Shown in pieces: positions 33,458 through 44,984 of a stretch of 64,000 nt of DNA (positions are counted from its first letter, which is position 1; each line of letters begins with the position of its first letter). The position numbers were made by a program, and so were the translations under genes. The notes below the pieces were generated by a model. That model worked only from the letters and a program-made list of their open reading frames with translations. It was not told the DNA's origin and made no database searches. The stretch comes from Lumnitzera littorea (Eukaryota > Streptophyta > Magnoliopsida > Myrtales > Combretaceae): assembly GCA_024138015.1 (NCBI GenBank), contig JAMXBB010000004.1, positions 82,843,139 to 82,907,138 on the forward strand, in the 5' to 3' direction.

Positions 33458-36380
33458 TATAATTTACACCGTTGTGCTGTTATAAAAAAGTAATGTGGAT
33501 ATGAAAGCTGTATATGTAACCATTGGGTCTTCTAATGGACAACGTAGTTTTCTGAGTTCTGAACCAAGAATCCGAAAGCGTTAGGCTGTTATTTAAGTTA
33601 ATTTATAAATGGCAATGACATGAGCTGGCATATTTTATTACATTCATGATGGCAACTAACTAACGTAAGGATGTTGACGAAGCCAACGGATCAAACATAA
33701 TTCCAGACGGCTGCGCAAACCGGATTTTAACGAATTGAGGCAAGCCATAATTTGAAGAGAAATAGCCACAAAAACAATAACTGCTCTGTAAATGAGCACA
33801 GGCAAAAAGGGTAATTTTGGAAGGACAAAAATATTTCAAAATCAAAACTCTTGTAATTTAATGATGTAAACGTTGGTCTTCAAATGAGATAAATAGGTTT
33901 TAAATTTTCTATTTTTGTTGTAAACATTGAATATATATATAGGTATATATATTTGTATGACCCACGAAATTTAAAATAAAAGAAAACAATAATAAGATAT
34001 TAAAAGGTGGTAAATAAGTTCATACTCATTATAAGCAAGTACAGTTTGGTGAAAGGATAGCATGCTATGTAAGTGAAGAGGAAGCAATGATTTTAGGAAA
34101 AGATAAGATGTATTTTCATAATCTATGAATTTTGATTGAGATGAATATAACCATGAATCTCCTTAACTTGAAATTTCGTGGAAGTCTTATGGAGTGCAAT
34201 ATATTGGTGATTTGCTAGCTATGGATTAAGCAATTCATCATGGTAAAGATTTGAACTACAATAAGTATGTTGATTTGTTGTTAATGAAAAAGTGTGTTAA
34301 GAAAAGGATAATTGAGTTTCCTTGAATTTTATTTGAGGTTTTTGTGATCAAAGGAGCAAATTTAGGATTTATAAATAAAAGGATCCAGTTACAATAGTCT
34401 TGCATGTACAGTGTGAGTCTCGCAATATACGTGGTCTTATAGTTATCACGTAAAATGACATGTAAGTGATGACTTGCAGAAGAATTAGTAGGAAAGAGAA
34501 ATAGGTAGTCTCATAAAGCTTTGAATGCATGCGTTATACGTAGAGGAGTTATAAAACACTAACCCCACTATTCTAAATGAGAGGTAGTGTGTTTTTTATT
34601 TTAAGTTCTATTGATCTCATGTGATATCTATGTGACAACATAATGCCATTTCTCTAGATAACTAAATTGTCAAATAAGGAAGAACTTTTGAGTATTTAAA
34701 GAGTTAAACAATCGTTAATGTTTGTCAAATTACAATGGCAATCAATGATCAAGATGAGTCCTTTTGTTGATGGATTCTTCCATAAGATTATGTTGAGTCC
34801 AAGCTCATGACAAGCCTCTTTATATGCACAAGCTTTCTTAGAGCTAATGAGTCGGTTAAACGGTCTCTAATCTAAACCTGCCATACTATATCTTCCTAGG
34901 TCTTCTCAAATTCACAGACTTAACTTTTTAAGCCCTATCACCTTAACCTAAACAGTTAAGCCCAAATCATTACTAGGCTTAAAACCCATAAATAATTTTA
35001 GCCCTTTGTATTTTGCCTCCGACCAAAGTCCTTCAAACGAAGTCAAAGGAGTTTGGACATAAAAATATATTACATAAGATAGTTAGGACTGTTGTTTGGC
35101 ATGTGCATGCTATTAAAATAGCTGCACTGTAGCCAAGCATACTCACATACCTAAAGACTTCATTTATCAATGACTCTTATTATAAGAGCATGGTGCTAGA
35201 AACACAATAGTATTATCTTTTATTTATTTATTTATTCTTATGGCATAGTGCACGAACTTGTAATTTCATTTAATTGCATGCATCATCTTAAGCTAACTCA
35301 CAATATTACATATTGCCCTTCAACAATAAATACATAAGGTATATATGTCATTGCTTAATATCGGAAAAAAGATTCAATAAATAATATATACTACGTGTAA
35401 GTATACATAATATATAAATATCGATTATATTTATACGTTTGGCAATATGAGTAATAGGATTTTAGGAAATTACTTACTATCAATTTATGTATAAATTTGA
35501 TCGATGGTTACGCCTTACTCTCCTCAAGATGTTGGTTTAGATTGACTTATTTATTTACACATAAGTATAATGTTTGGACTGCCATATCGGTACTCGAAAG
35601 CGTCCAATAATGAAAGCCATCTCAGCCACAAACTAGAATCACAACTCGGGAATCAGCAACTACGTGTAGCCCAAAAATTCACACCTCATATCTAAGAAAG
35701 CTGGCAACCATTATAATGCAACATCTGAAGTTCCACATGTATAAATAAAGTGGAATAATATAATGTAGTATAATAATCCACAAGTCTAATAATTATCTGA
35801 TGTCACTTTGAGAAACTTATGGTATGATATAACGTCCTTTCTTGTAGTCACTCCGTCGACGAAATATGGGAAGCCCTTGCTTTCCTTTTCTTTTTTCAAT
35901 CACTCCGATTGCTTTCCATATTTCTTTTTTTTTTTCTTTTTTCTTTTCAGTACCTTCCCGTCTAAGTGTTCCACTGGAGCTAGGACGATGCAATAGCAAG
36001 CAAACTTCCTTTCCTTCTTCACCGAATTTTACTTCCTTTTATATTTTCCCTAGCATCTTTGATTCCTTTTCTTTCCCTTGATTATTCTTTATTGATTTCC
36101 CATTACTTACATCAACAAAAGTTAAGCAAATCTCCCATCTTTGGTAATAATTGGTGCACATGAGTCGGAGCGCAACGGAATAGGGTCCAAATTATGGAAA
36201 GTTGGACTAGAAATAAAGAAACCTCGATATGTTGCTCCCATATAACAGATTCCCTTTTTATTTTTTCGAATTCTCAAGATCCAATTGCCCAAGTTTATTT
36301 CCCGTTGTCGTCTCATAAATGATCATGCTCACATTCTTCGCAGGCCACACAAGATCGAGGAGAGGAGGTAGAGTGTGAAT
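33458..36380. other. Gene-free stretch
   Basis: No gene recognised. 35,880-36,110 is strongly pyrimidine-rich, which produces the overlapping open frames at 35,808-36,081 on both strands. Text near 34,750-35,050 and 35,550-35,720 is less AT-rich and may be old LTR sequence, but I could not pair it with anything. Confidence 0.35.
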
Positions 36381-36607
36381 GATAGTTTCCTAACTATCGT
36401 GGTTAATAGCAAATGGGTATCAGTGATAGTTTCCTAGCTATCAGAGTTAACGGTGAATAGGTATAAACAATAGTTTCCTAGCTATTTTAATTGATCACTA
36501 ACGATAGTTTCCTAGCTATCGTAGTCAATGATCGGGTTTTAATTTTCTAGCTATCACGATTGTTACACATCACCGCAACTGATATTGACGATAGTTTCCT
36601 AGCCATT
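36381..36607. repeat. Short tandem array of GATAGTTTCCTAGCTATC
   Basis: The 18-mer GATAGTTTCCTAGCTATC or close variants begin at 36,381, 36,425, 36,469, 36,503, about 36,540 (degenerate) and 36,590, so spacing is about 34-47 bp. Each unit is itself an imperfect palindrome (GATAG...CTATC), so each copy can form a small stem-loop. Confidence 0.8.
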
Positions 36608-39600
36608 AACACTCCAACTCGTTGTGTAACCGGGCTTGGGAATAACATGCTTGCTACTCCTCGTTTCTAATTTGTCATCATAAAAGATTCACCATTGTTA
36701 TCCAAGCAAACGGAAATACACATGCTTCTCGACCCTTGTCCGTCTTCTTTCAAATTTTTTCTCCCTTTTGTTTCTTTTTCTAATATTTATTCATTTTTTT
36801 TCTCTCTTTTTTTTTTTTTTTTCCTTTTCCGATATCCTAATCCTCCTTTTCTTTTCTTTTAATCTGCAGTAGGCTGCTATATTTCGACATCCAAGTAGTA
36901 GCTTTCCCCAATCGTTCGACGTAAAGGCTTCGACTTTATTGGGCAATGACAGATTTGTGTGGATAGCTCAATAACAATAGGAAGTACAGCAAAATATATT
37001 CTCTTTTCCTTGCATGAACACCTTGGTGTACTTGTCAAATTAGCTAAGAATTGGCTAGAGGTCACCATCTCAATAACCCTTTACTTCAAGTTGATGGCAC
37101 GATTTCATGGAATTCTCTGGCTCGAACCAACTACAGGTCTTCAATTGTGAACGGAGACACTGTTCAAATAGTTGAATGGCACTGCATGAAATTCTGCATG
37201 GACAAGTGGTTCGGAGAATTTGATTTCGACGTGGGCTCGACAAGGGATGTTTACTTCCTTTAATCGCACGGACGTGTTGGACTTTATTGAATTTAATGCT
37301 TCACATGGTTTGGAAACTCGATGACATGGCATCTTCTTTTCAATGGGCGAGACATAGCCTTCCAATTTGCGTCTATGCATGGCACATGACGTTGGCTTCT
37401 TATTCTTGCTTCGATTTCAACACGATTCTTATACTGAAAATATCTTTTATATATATTTCTAGAATCCGCATGTTTTCCCTATAAAATAAGCATCATTAGG
37501 CTCTATCACCCTTACATTTGACTTTGCTAGGATCTCCCTTTTGTGGTATTGTTATATAGATGTTAGGCAATTCCTGTATGATTTTCAATCCCAGAAACCT
37601 TTTTTTTTTTTTTTTTCCTTTGAAACTGACTATATGTAGCAATGGTGGACATTTGTTGATATCACGAACAAGGGGCTTCGGCACGCTTTCACTCGGCAAG
37701 AACGAGTATGCACCTTCTCCTGCACGATAATTATTGGCAGTCTCGTGGCAATTCAATCCTTATATTGTTCGGTTGAGTTTTAATTTGTACAATCTTAAAT
37801 TAATTGCTTCATGATGGCCGAGACTAATGAAAGGATGGCAAGATTATGTATATTGTCTCATAGCTGGTCTTGACTTAGAGGATATCCATATAATTACTCG
37901 GCGTATCCCTTGGCCACTTGTGGTATGCCATTTCCAAATACTCATCATGAAATTTCCATAAGCAAGAACCAAGACTTCCAGACGTAAGCAATTTGATTTG
38001 ATCTCTGTCGTTTATGCTCTCTCCACTTGTGCTTGTTCCTTTTTTCTGTCTTCTTTTTTTTTTAATTCTTAGACGAAATGTTGTTGGTGTAGACGTGTTG
38101 CTGGCCTTGCTGAATGCTTCTCATTACCTGACATTTAAAACATTGTTGACGGTAATGTATTGGACTTTATTCAATACTTGACATGAAATGACACACGTGG
38201 ATGACCAATCTTCTAGCGGTGTTTCATGGACTTCGATCCATTTTGTTTCATCTAATGATATGCACGGAACCTTTGCTTGAAACGCTGACTTCATTCAATT
38301 ATTGGCCCATTTGCGAGATATGCCATATCCTGTCTCTCCCATTTTATTTTTTTAATAATCCGACTCTTCTCGGATGTGCGCGTACCTGGTGCTTATCGAT
38401 ATGGAACTTTGGAGCTTGTGAAAGCTGCTTTTTTTTTTTTTTTTTTTTTTAATGTTGCTAACACTATCTTGATTCTTTCTATATTCTATAGGTAGGTGCA
38501 ACCTATCAACAAATTATTTAAGTCTAATCGGTCTCTATCTCTTTCTCCTCCCCTAAGTGGTAGTAATAGCATTTTATTGTTACTCACCACTTTCAAGGAT
38601 TAGAATTGGTTTGATCCTTATAAAACCATTAGTGAGAAATTGGAGGATATGATAGCTCACTCATATGACCATGTGCTATAGGTACCTTTGCCCCAAGATG
38701 AATGGTTGATGTAACCATTATGAAAGAATCTTTTAGAAAAAGTATGAAGAAGTGCAGTTTGTATAATTCTTACTACTAATGGGATTCTGCATTTCATAGA
38801 GTAAAAGCCTTCAAATTATTAAATTAGGAGGAATAAGCTTTCTCTCTCAATTGATGGCGTGCAGTAGTAAGACAGGACATACTACCCCACTACTTTGTGC
38901 CATTATTGGAAATCAAGTGTTATGCTAAAAATCCTTGAGTCAATGACAACTAAATAACTCGAAAAAGTGCATAGACTTATCTTGTGTAGAATATCAATTG
39001 CATCGGAGTAGTTAAGCTAGATTGTTGATAGCATTTGTATGCTTATAACTTTTCACTTATGATAGTAAGCATTAAATTATGCTATTCGTTGTAATCCTCA
39101 TAATCATATGATTGTAACTTTATCTATGATGTAATCAAATATTCATCATCAATGAAGATGGAATTTATCTTTGCATTCATTTATTTCTTGGCACTTGTTT
39201 ACTTTCACAAATGTGTCCCAATCATCATGCACTTAGGAGTATGGTCCTCTTTTAGCAACAATATGATAACAAGTGATACAATGTAATGGCTTCAAATGTT
39301 ATGTGACGTTATATTAGGATGGCTTTGCACCTAAAAGAGCTCCATGTTGGTGAACTTTAATTCATGTAGTAGGTATATCATATACATGTGACATATAGTA
39401 TTGCAAAGAGTTATGTACTACGAGGCATTAAGCAAGGCATTGCATGAAGGTATAAACATAGACTGTAGAAGTCATCATACGGTGTCAACACCATAATGAA
39501 TCATCAAGGATTCTCTCTTTGCATTCAAACCCACATAGGGTCATCTTTGTTGATATGTCATTGCATTGAGATATTCATAAGTAGATGAAACACTGCCCCC

Positions 39601-40095
39601 ATGATCAAGGTGATAAGTTAATTGCTAGTCTACTAATATCATTTCATTTATTACATCTACCAATACTCTTCCTCCCTTAGTTATTGATATTTTGTGGTAA
39701 GATGGTATAGCACCATTGAGGAACTGTATTATCCTGGTTCATTTGGCAATTAAGCAATACTGTACCATTGAGGAAATAGACATAAAGTCCCCTTACCCTT
39801 GCAAAATAGTTAGTTCTTTACGGGAGATCGTTCCTATTGTATGTCAATTATTACCATTAAATCAGAAAGTTTATTTCATGTTGTGCTTTAACAGAACAAG
39901 TAGGTATTTTGTTTGTTTTAGAAATATTGTGCATTTAGAAGTGATGGGAAATTGAAGTATTTAAAGAGGAACCCGTAGTCTAAAAAGTGGATGGTTAGGA
40001 TGTTAGATCACTATCTAACTCAAAGATGTAATTAAGCATCACTTGTCAAGGAGTAGACTTTATTATAAGGTAACGATAATAGCTAGTTGCCAAGG
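36608..40095. other. Gene-free stretch with low-complexity runs
   Basis: Overlapping short frames on both strands at 36,877-37,756 and at 38,201-38,452 have no recognisable domain. Related phrases such as GGACTTTATTGAATTT (near 37,278) and GGACTTTATTCAATAC (near 38,161) suggest diverged copies of one repeat. Long T runs occur near 36,812, 37,600 and 38,432. Nothing else identified. Confidence 0.3.
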
Positions 40096-40330
40096 TAAAG
40101 CCTAAACTTAAGGCATTAAAGCCAAGGTACTAGGGTATTACCTAGACTTATAACGTGACAGTTGAGATGTCAAGGCTTAGTAGCCGAGATGTTAAGGCAT
40201 GATAGCCTAGATGCTAAGGCATGACTTGGGCTTGAGGTACAATAGCCAAGATGCTAAGGCATAATCTAGGCTTAAGGCATGACAGCTGAGATGTTAGGGT
40301 ATTACTTAAACTTTAAGGTAAAGTGAAAAG
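40096..40330. repeat. Degenerate tandem array, period about 48 bp
   Basis: Units contain GCCAAGATGCTAAGGCAT followed by a CTTGGGCTTGAGG-like stretch, with about four to five diverged copies. Matching words: GAGATGTTAAGGCATG, TAGATGCTAAGGCATGAC, AAGATGCTAAGGCATAA, GAGATGTTAGGGTATTAC. Confidence 0.7.
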
Positions 40331-42509
40331 GGTAAAATTCCAAGGCAATGCCTATGCTTAAAAGCATATGGGTTTAATAGAAATAGACACAAAAACTAGT
40401 CAAAAATATGAAAGTTTCATTATTGAATAGCAAAAATCACTTTTGTTTATGGAAAAAAAAATGATAGGGGCTCTCCCATCTAAAAGATCTAACAAGTTAC
40501 CAATTGTTGTCAAAAGACTTATATGTTAGCATTTAAGCATCATGAGTTGGGAGTGGACTACTTTAGACATCATTGTCTTCATTGATGAGGTCTCCGTTTC
40601 AAATCCTATCATGGAATATATGCTTTAAACTTCAACAAGCCTCAATAGGGTGGTCCATTGTTCTATGATAATGAAAATACTTAAAGTTTCTCCTACCGTC
40701 CACTATAGGTTAGCATTCAACTCTTAGTAACTTAATATCTTCATTTTGCAAGCAACTATCGAAAATGACATGTACCTTACTCATTAGGCATGAGAATGGA
40801 GGAAACATAAGTTTCTATAAAATAAAATGATTTTATATATAAATTAATTTGAAAGAATCTTCTAAAAACCATAAACTTGTAAAATCACATGAATGGAATA
40901 GTGATTTTGACAACTATGATTACATGGCATGCTCGTGTTTTTGCAGTTTTCACATACTAAGTGTTTTCTCATTTCTTTTTTTTTTTTTTTTTTTAAGTTA
41001 CAAGAGCTTTAAGATGAATAGCTAGAATCTAAAGAATATGGAGATTCTTATTACTACTATTGGGATGGAGTTAAAGGCGATTATGTTTATCGATGTGATT
41101 GTGAGATTTGATGATAGGTGTTATGCAATAAAAGTGAACTTAAGTGTTGGGCTAATTGTTTAGTTTCCATATGTTAGTGAGACTTAAAAGGAATTTTCAA
41201 TCATGGTGTTATTTATAATTCATTTTATGGGTTGAATAGATTTAACGTGAGTATCTTGAAATTTATTGGAGATACTAAGCTCATGAGGGTATTTGAAGTT
41301 AAATTTATGTGTTTTTTGAGATTATAGATTGTAGTTAGAGCCTTAGAGTGTTATTGAGTAGTAGTGATACATGGCGGCATATGGTATCTTGAGTATAGGA
41401 CGCTTCATATTTACACATATACACATATATATTTCATTTGGAAGAGCAATTATATTAACATAAACTTTCTTTCTTCAATACTGTAACACTACAATAATCG
41501 AAATACAAGCTAATCTTAAAGAGAAAAAGGATCTAGAGTTGCCAACTTGATTTTTATTTCTATTTTTCTTTTATTAAAAGAAAAAAAAAAGAACGATATA
41601 GCTAGACCTCAAAGGGCAAAATTATCTCAAGTAGCCAACCTAACTTTTATTTTATAACAAAAAAAAAAAAAAGAAGAAGAAGAAGAATATAGCTAGTGAT
41701 AGTGAAGTTATTTCACATGTCAATGTAGCCTCAGTCCAAACATTGAACATAAAGCCCATGTAAATTTTTGGTGGAGTACATGACCTCAATCACCACAAAG
41801 AGACTTTAGACATTTTAGGTCCAATTAGTAAAATATGCACAAAACCTCTCTCCCTCTCCATGTGCACTCCCACTCTTTTTCTTCTCTCCTTTCCCTAAAC
41901 AACATTACAATTTAGAAAGAATGAATTCAAGTATGATTCATTTCATTAAAATACCAATATTTATGTCAATAAATTATAATAGTCTTAATGTTCCCACTCT
42001 ACTAATAACCTAAGATTATATGTTACTCCCAATTTAAAAACTATACTTATATACATATTAATGTATTTTCCCATTAATGCACAAAAGTTAGAATAGATTC
42101 AAAATGAGGGCTTAAGTAAGTGCATATGCTTTTGGTAGAAAAAGTAAGTGGATTACGCACAACAATATTGTACAAGAAAGAGGAGCAACAAAATTAAATA
42201 CAAAGCCCAACGCTCGTTCCAGCCCTTTTGTTTTGAAATTAACGTACAAAAGAAAGATTCGGATTTCTTTAATTACTTTCTCCTTTTGACTCTTCTCGTA
42301 GACAGTATAGTAGGTTTAGAAGCTTGAGTTGACTTTTCCCTTTCGTTTCGAATTTTATCTTTTTCTCCCTTTTGAGCCGGTAGAATCAGGGAAATTTATG
42401 TTAATTTGGGATATTATATTATTTCTCTTTTGTTTTCTCTTTATTTAAAAAAAAAAAAAAGAGAGCCAAAAGCAGTAATTGATGCAAGGAGAGGAACAGA
42501 GAGGCACGG
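40331..42509. other. Gene-free stretch
   Basis: Contains a GAA run near 41,671-41,690 and several A or T runs. No gene or family was recognised. 42,240-42,400 is more GC-rich and could be an upstream flank of the zinc-finger-like remnant, but no promoter can be assigned. Confidence 0.3.
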
Positions 42510-42518
42510 CTATTATTA

Positions 42519-42556
<38 letters not shown>
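42510..42556. repeat. (ATT)n microsatellite
   Basis: About fifteen trinucleotide units with one GTT interruption. It encodes the poly-Ile and poly-Tyr tracts of the chance open frames across it. Confidence 0.9.
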
Positions 42557-42582
42557 GGCTTAGTAGATTTCTTTATTTTCTT

Positions 42583-42661
42583 GGCCGCTTCCAGTGTGGC
42601 AACACACGAATGTACATTTTTTAAGTGGATTCGGATGCGAGAAGCTGAGAACTCCAAGGTC
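42583..42661 (+). pseudogene. GRF-type zinc-finger-like fragment, frameshifted
   Basis: One frame gives GRFQCGN (from 42,583). The neighbouring frame continues ECTFFKWIRMREAE (from 42,608). Together they resemble the second half of a plant GRF zinc finger (GRRF.GC ... C.FFKW). The shift lies in the ACACAC stretch at 42,601-42,607. Downstream codons read a hydrophobic segment (FSYSLLFILWNVLF), which small plant GRF proteins often have as a C-terminal membrane helix. The first CxCG half is missing, replaced by the ATT repeat. It could be coincidence in a short stretch. Confidence 0.3.
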
Positions 42662-42869
42662 GCTGACCACGACACGATTAAGTTTTCTTATTCCCTTTTA
42701 TTTATCTTATGGAATGTATTGTTTTCCTCTTGTTCTTGTTATGCTATATTTAAAATCACAAATCAGACACTTATGGTCATAATATTAGTTTTGGTGGACT
42801 GTGTTGTTTTTTACCGCGTGAATATGGGTCGAGTTGCTAATTTTATTTCATTCAGCATGTGTCTTTAGA

Positions 42870-44984
42870 TGATTTAGAGTACACGTTAGATTAAAATTGT
42901 ACTTGCGAACATAATTAGCTAACTCGGAGCAAAGATGGATATAGAAATAAGGGCTACAGTTTAGTTAGCGTCTAGGAATTAGAAATGATTAGTCAATTAA
43001 ATACCTCGTATAGAAACAGAAAGGCTTAATTGGGTGATCTCAGGTAATCATTCACTTTCGAAAAGAGTGCTTCTCACCTAGTTTTATACTGTTTGAAACG
43101 CAATCTCAACATATGCAAATGCGATAAAGATTAGCACAATCACAAACACCAATTATCAAACTTTTTATAGGTTTTCCTAGCTATATATAGAACTAATATC
43201 TTTAAGATTCAGCGCAACATTTTTTATGGGTAGGACACACAATTCACCAGATATTTTACTATTACATATGTAACTACTATACTTGTGAGTACTTATTTTC
43301 ACTTTTAAAAATCGTAAGAGCAAGTGTATTATCTATTTAATAAAAAAAAAAAAATTGTCCCTCTACTCTTTTTCTTCTTTATTTTTCTTGAAAATGTTTT
43401 GCTTTGTTTTCTTCTTTGAAGGAACATTATATAAGAGCTTGGTGTAGATCTTGACATAAACGTTTCATTCTTTGTGCGTTTTTTATTTTTTATTTTTTAT
43501 TTTATTTCCATTAAGTTATATTATCCCGAATGTAAAAGTGGTTAATGTTTGCTTGTGTTAATATGGGTATTTTTGTTTTGATTGATATGTTTCTACGCTA
43601 TATTATATTTATCGTCCATATATAATAGGTAAAATATATTAGTGCATGTATAGTTTAGAAGTTTGCTTTTGCTCTTTCACTATTTTTATATTTCATATTA
43701 TTATAAACTCCTGTGAATTTTTCACCTTTTCAAACGTTTTAGACGGTACTGATAAGAGGAAAGAATCGATGGAGGGACTTTTAAGCCAATTGCTACAAAG
43801 TTGCAATCATGCTTAGTGGGAGGGAAATAAAGAGGTACAACCATTAGTGTTTTTAGGATTTTTTTATAGTTTTACCTATATTTTTTAGGGACCGATCCCG
43901 TATATATTTAACCGGCAGGAGCAAGTCATTTTCTAAATTCCCGATAAAGGTTGAAGAACGTGGTGAAGTCTACATTCCAATCTACATTTTCGTTAACCAG
44001 TTCCGTCAAGCTTTGTAAAAATACTACAAACTGAGTTTTTTTATTAATCTTTCTATGCGGTGTTAAAATTGACAGAAAGTGATGTATGCTATTTTTATTG
44101 TGTTAAAAATAGATTTAGATTTATATGTAATTAAATTGGTATAAGTCATATAATTGGATAATTATAAAATTATTATTAGAGCTCTCACTTGAAAGTGAAT
44201 TCACCTTTTTTTATATAAAAAAAAAAATTATACCCATAAAAAATTAAAAACAAAAATATGAATGTACAAACAAAGTATATATGTAATCTCATTCAATTAA
44301 ATGTTATTATCCATTATATTAAAGGGAAACCATTTTTTTAACTATCTATTAACTACCATATATATCTTATAGTTTTAATCATGGTAGCTATTAAAAAAAA
44401 TTCAAATTCAAATCAAATCCACAAATTTCTTAAATACTACTTTTTACTCACAGATCTTTTCAATTATACGATTATCATTTTGTATCATATTTATTTTTAC
44501 AATTATTTTGTTTTCTTTATCGATTATTTTAATTATTCAACGTTACTATTATTTGGAAAATTTATTATATTTTTTATTTGACCAACATTTACTACTTTTT
44601 TCTAAAAGAAAATTTATTATAGTTTTGATTTTATAAACATATATTATTCCAAACTTTTTTATCTTTTTTCACACACAACACAAGTGCATCATTTGTTAAT
44701 ACATATATAATTAATTATCTAGCCAATCAATGATCTATAGAAGACAATAGCAATATTACCAAGCATTTCATAACGTTTGAGGAATTTATAAGGTATTGAA
44801 TTTAAAAGATAAAGCTATGTATATGTATGTCTATATATATATATATATGTAATTTCTATTTTTTTGGGTGCTTCATGCTTCATGCTTCATGCATCATGCA
44901 TATAAAATTTTTTATGGATCCAATTGACGTATTAACACTCATTTCTCCATAGCTACGTTTTGGCAATTCATTTTAAAATATTGA
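42870..44984. other. Gene-free AT-rich stretch
   Basis: Very AT-rich, no gene. A small array of CTTCATG units (CTTCATGCTTCATGCTTCAT, then CATCATGCAT) sits at about 44,870-44,900, just before the large fold-back array. Confidence 0.4.

Noticed and set aside
36877..37756. Cluster of overlapping short frames on both strands
   Set aside because: Frames on both strands of similar length, with no recognisable domain and no conserved motif. Probably less AT-rich DNA with fewer stops.
42445..42868. Open frames with long poly-Ile or poly-Tyr
   Set aside because: They are produced by the ATT microsatellite. Only the short GRF-like part was kept, at low confidence.
44870..44900. CTTCATG/CATCATGCA short repeat as a telomere- or origin-like element
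   Set aside because: Too short (about five units) and without any matching motif. Treated as a simple repeat.
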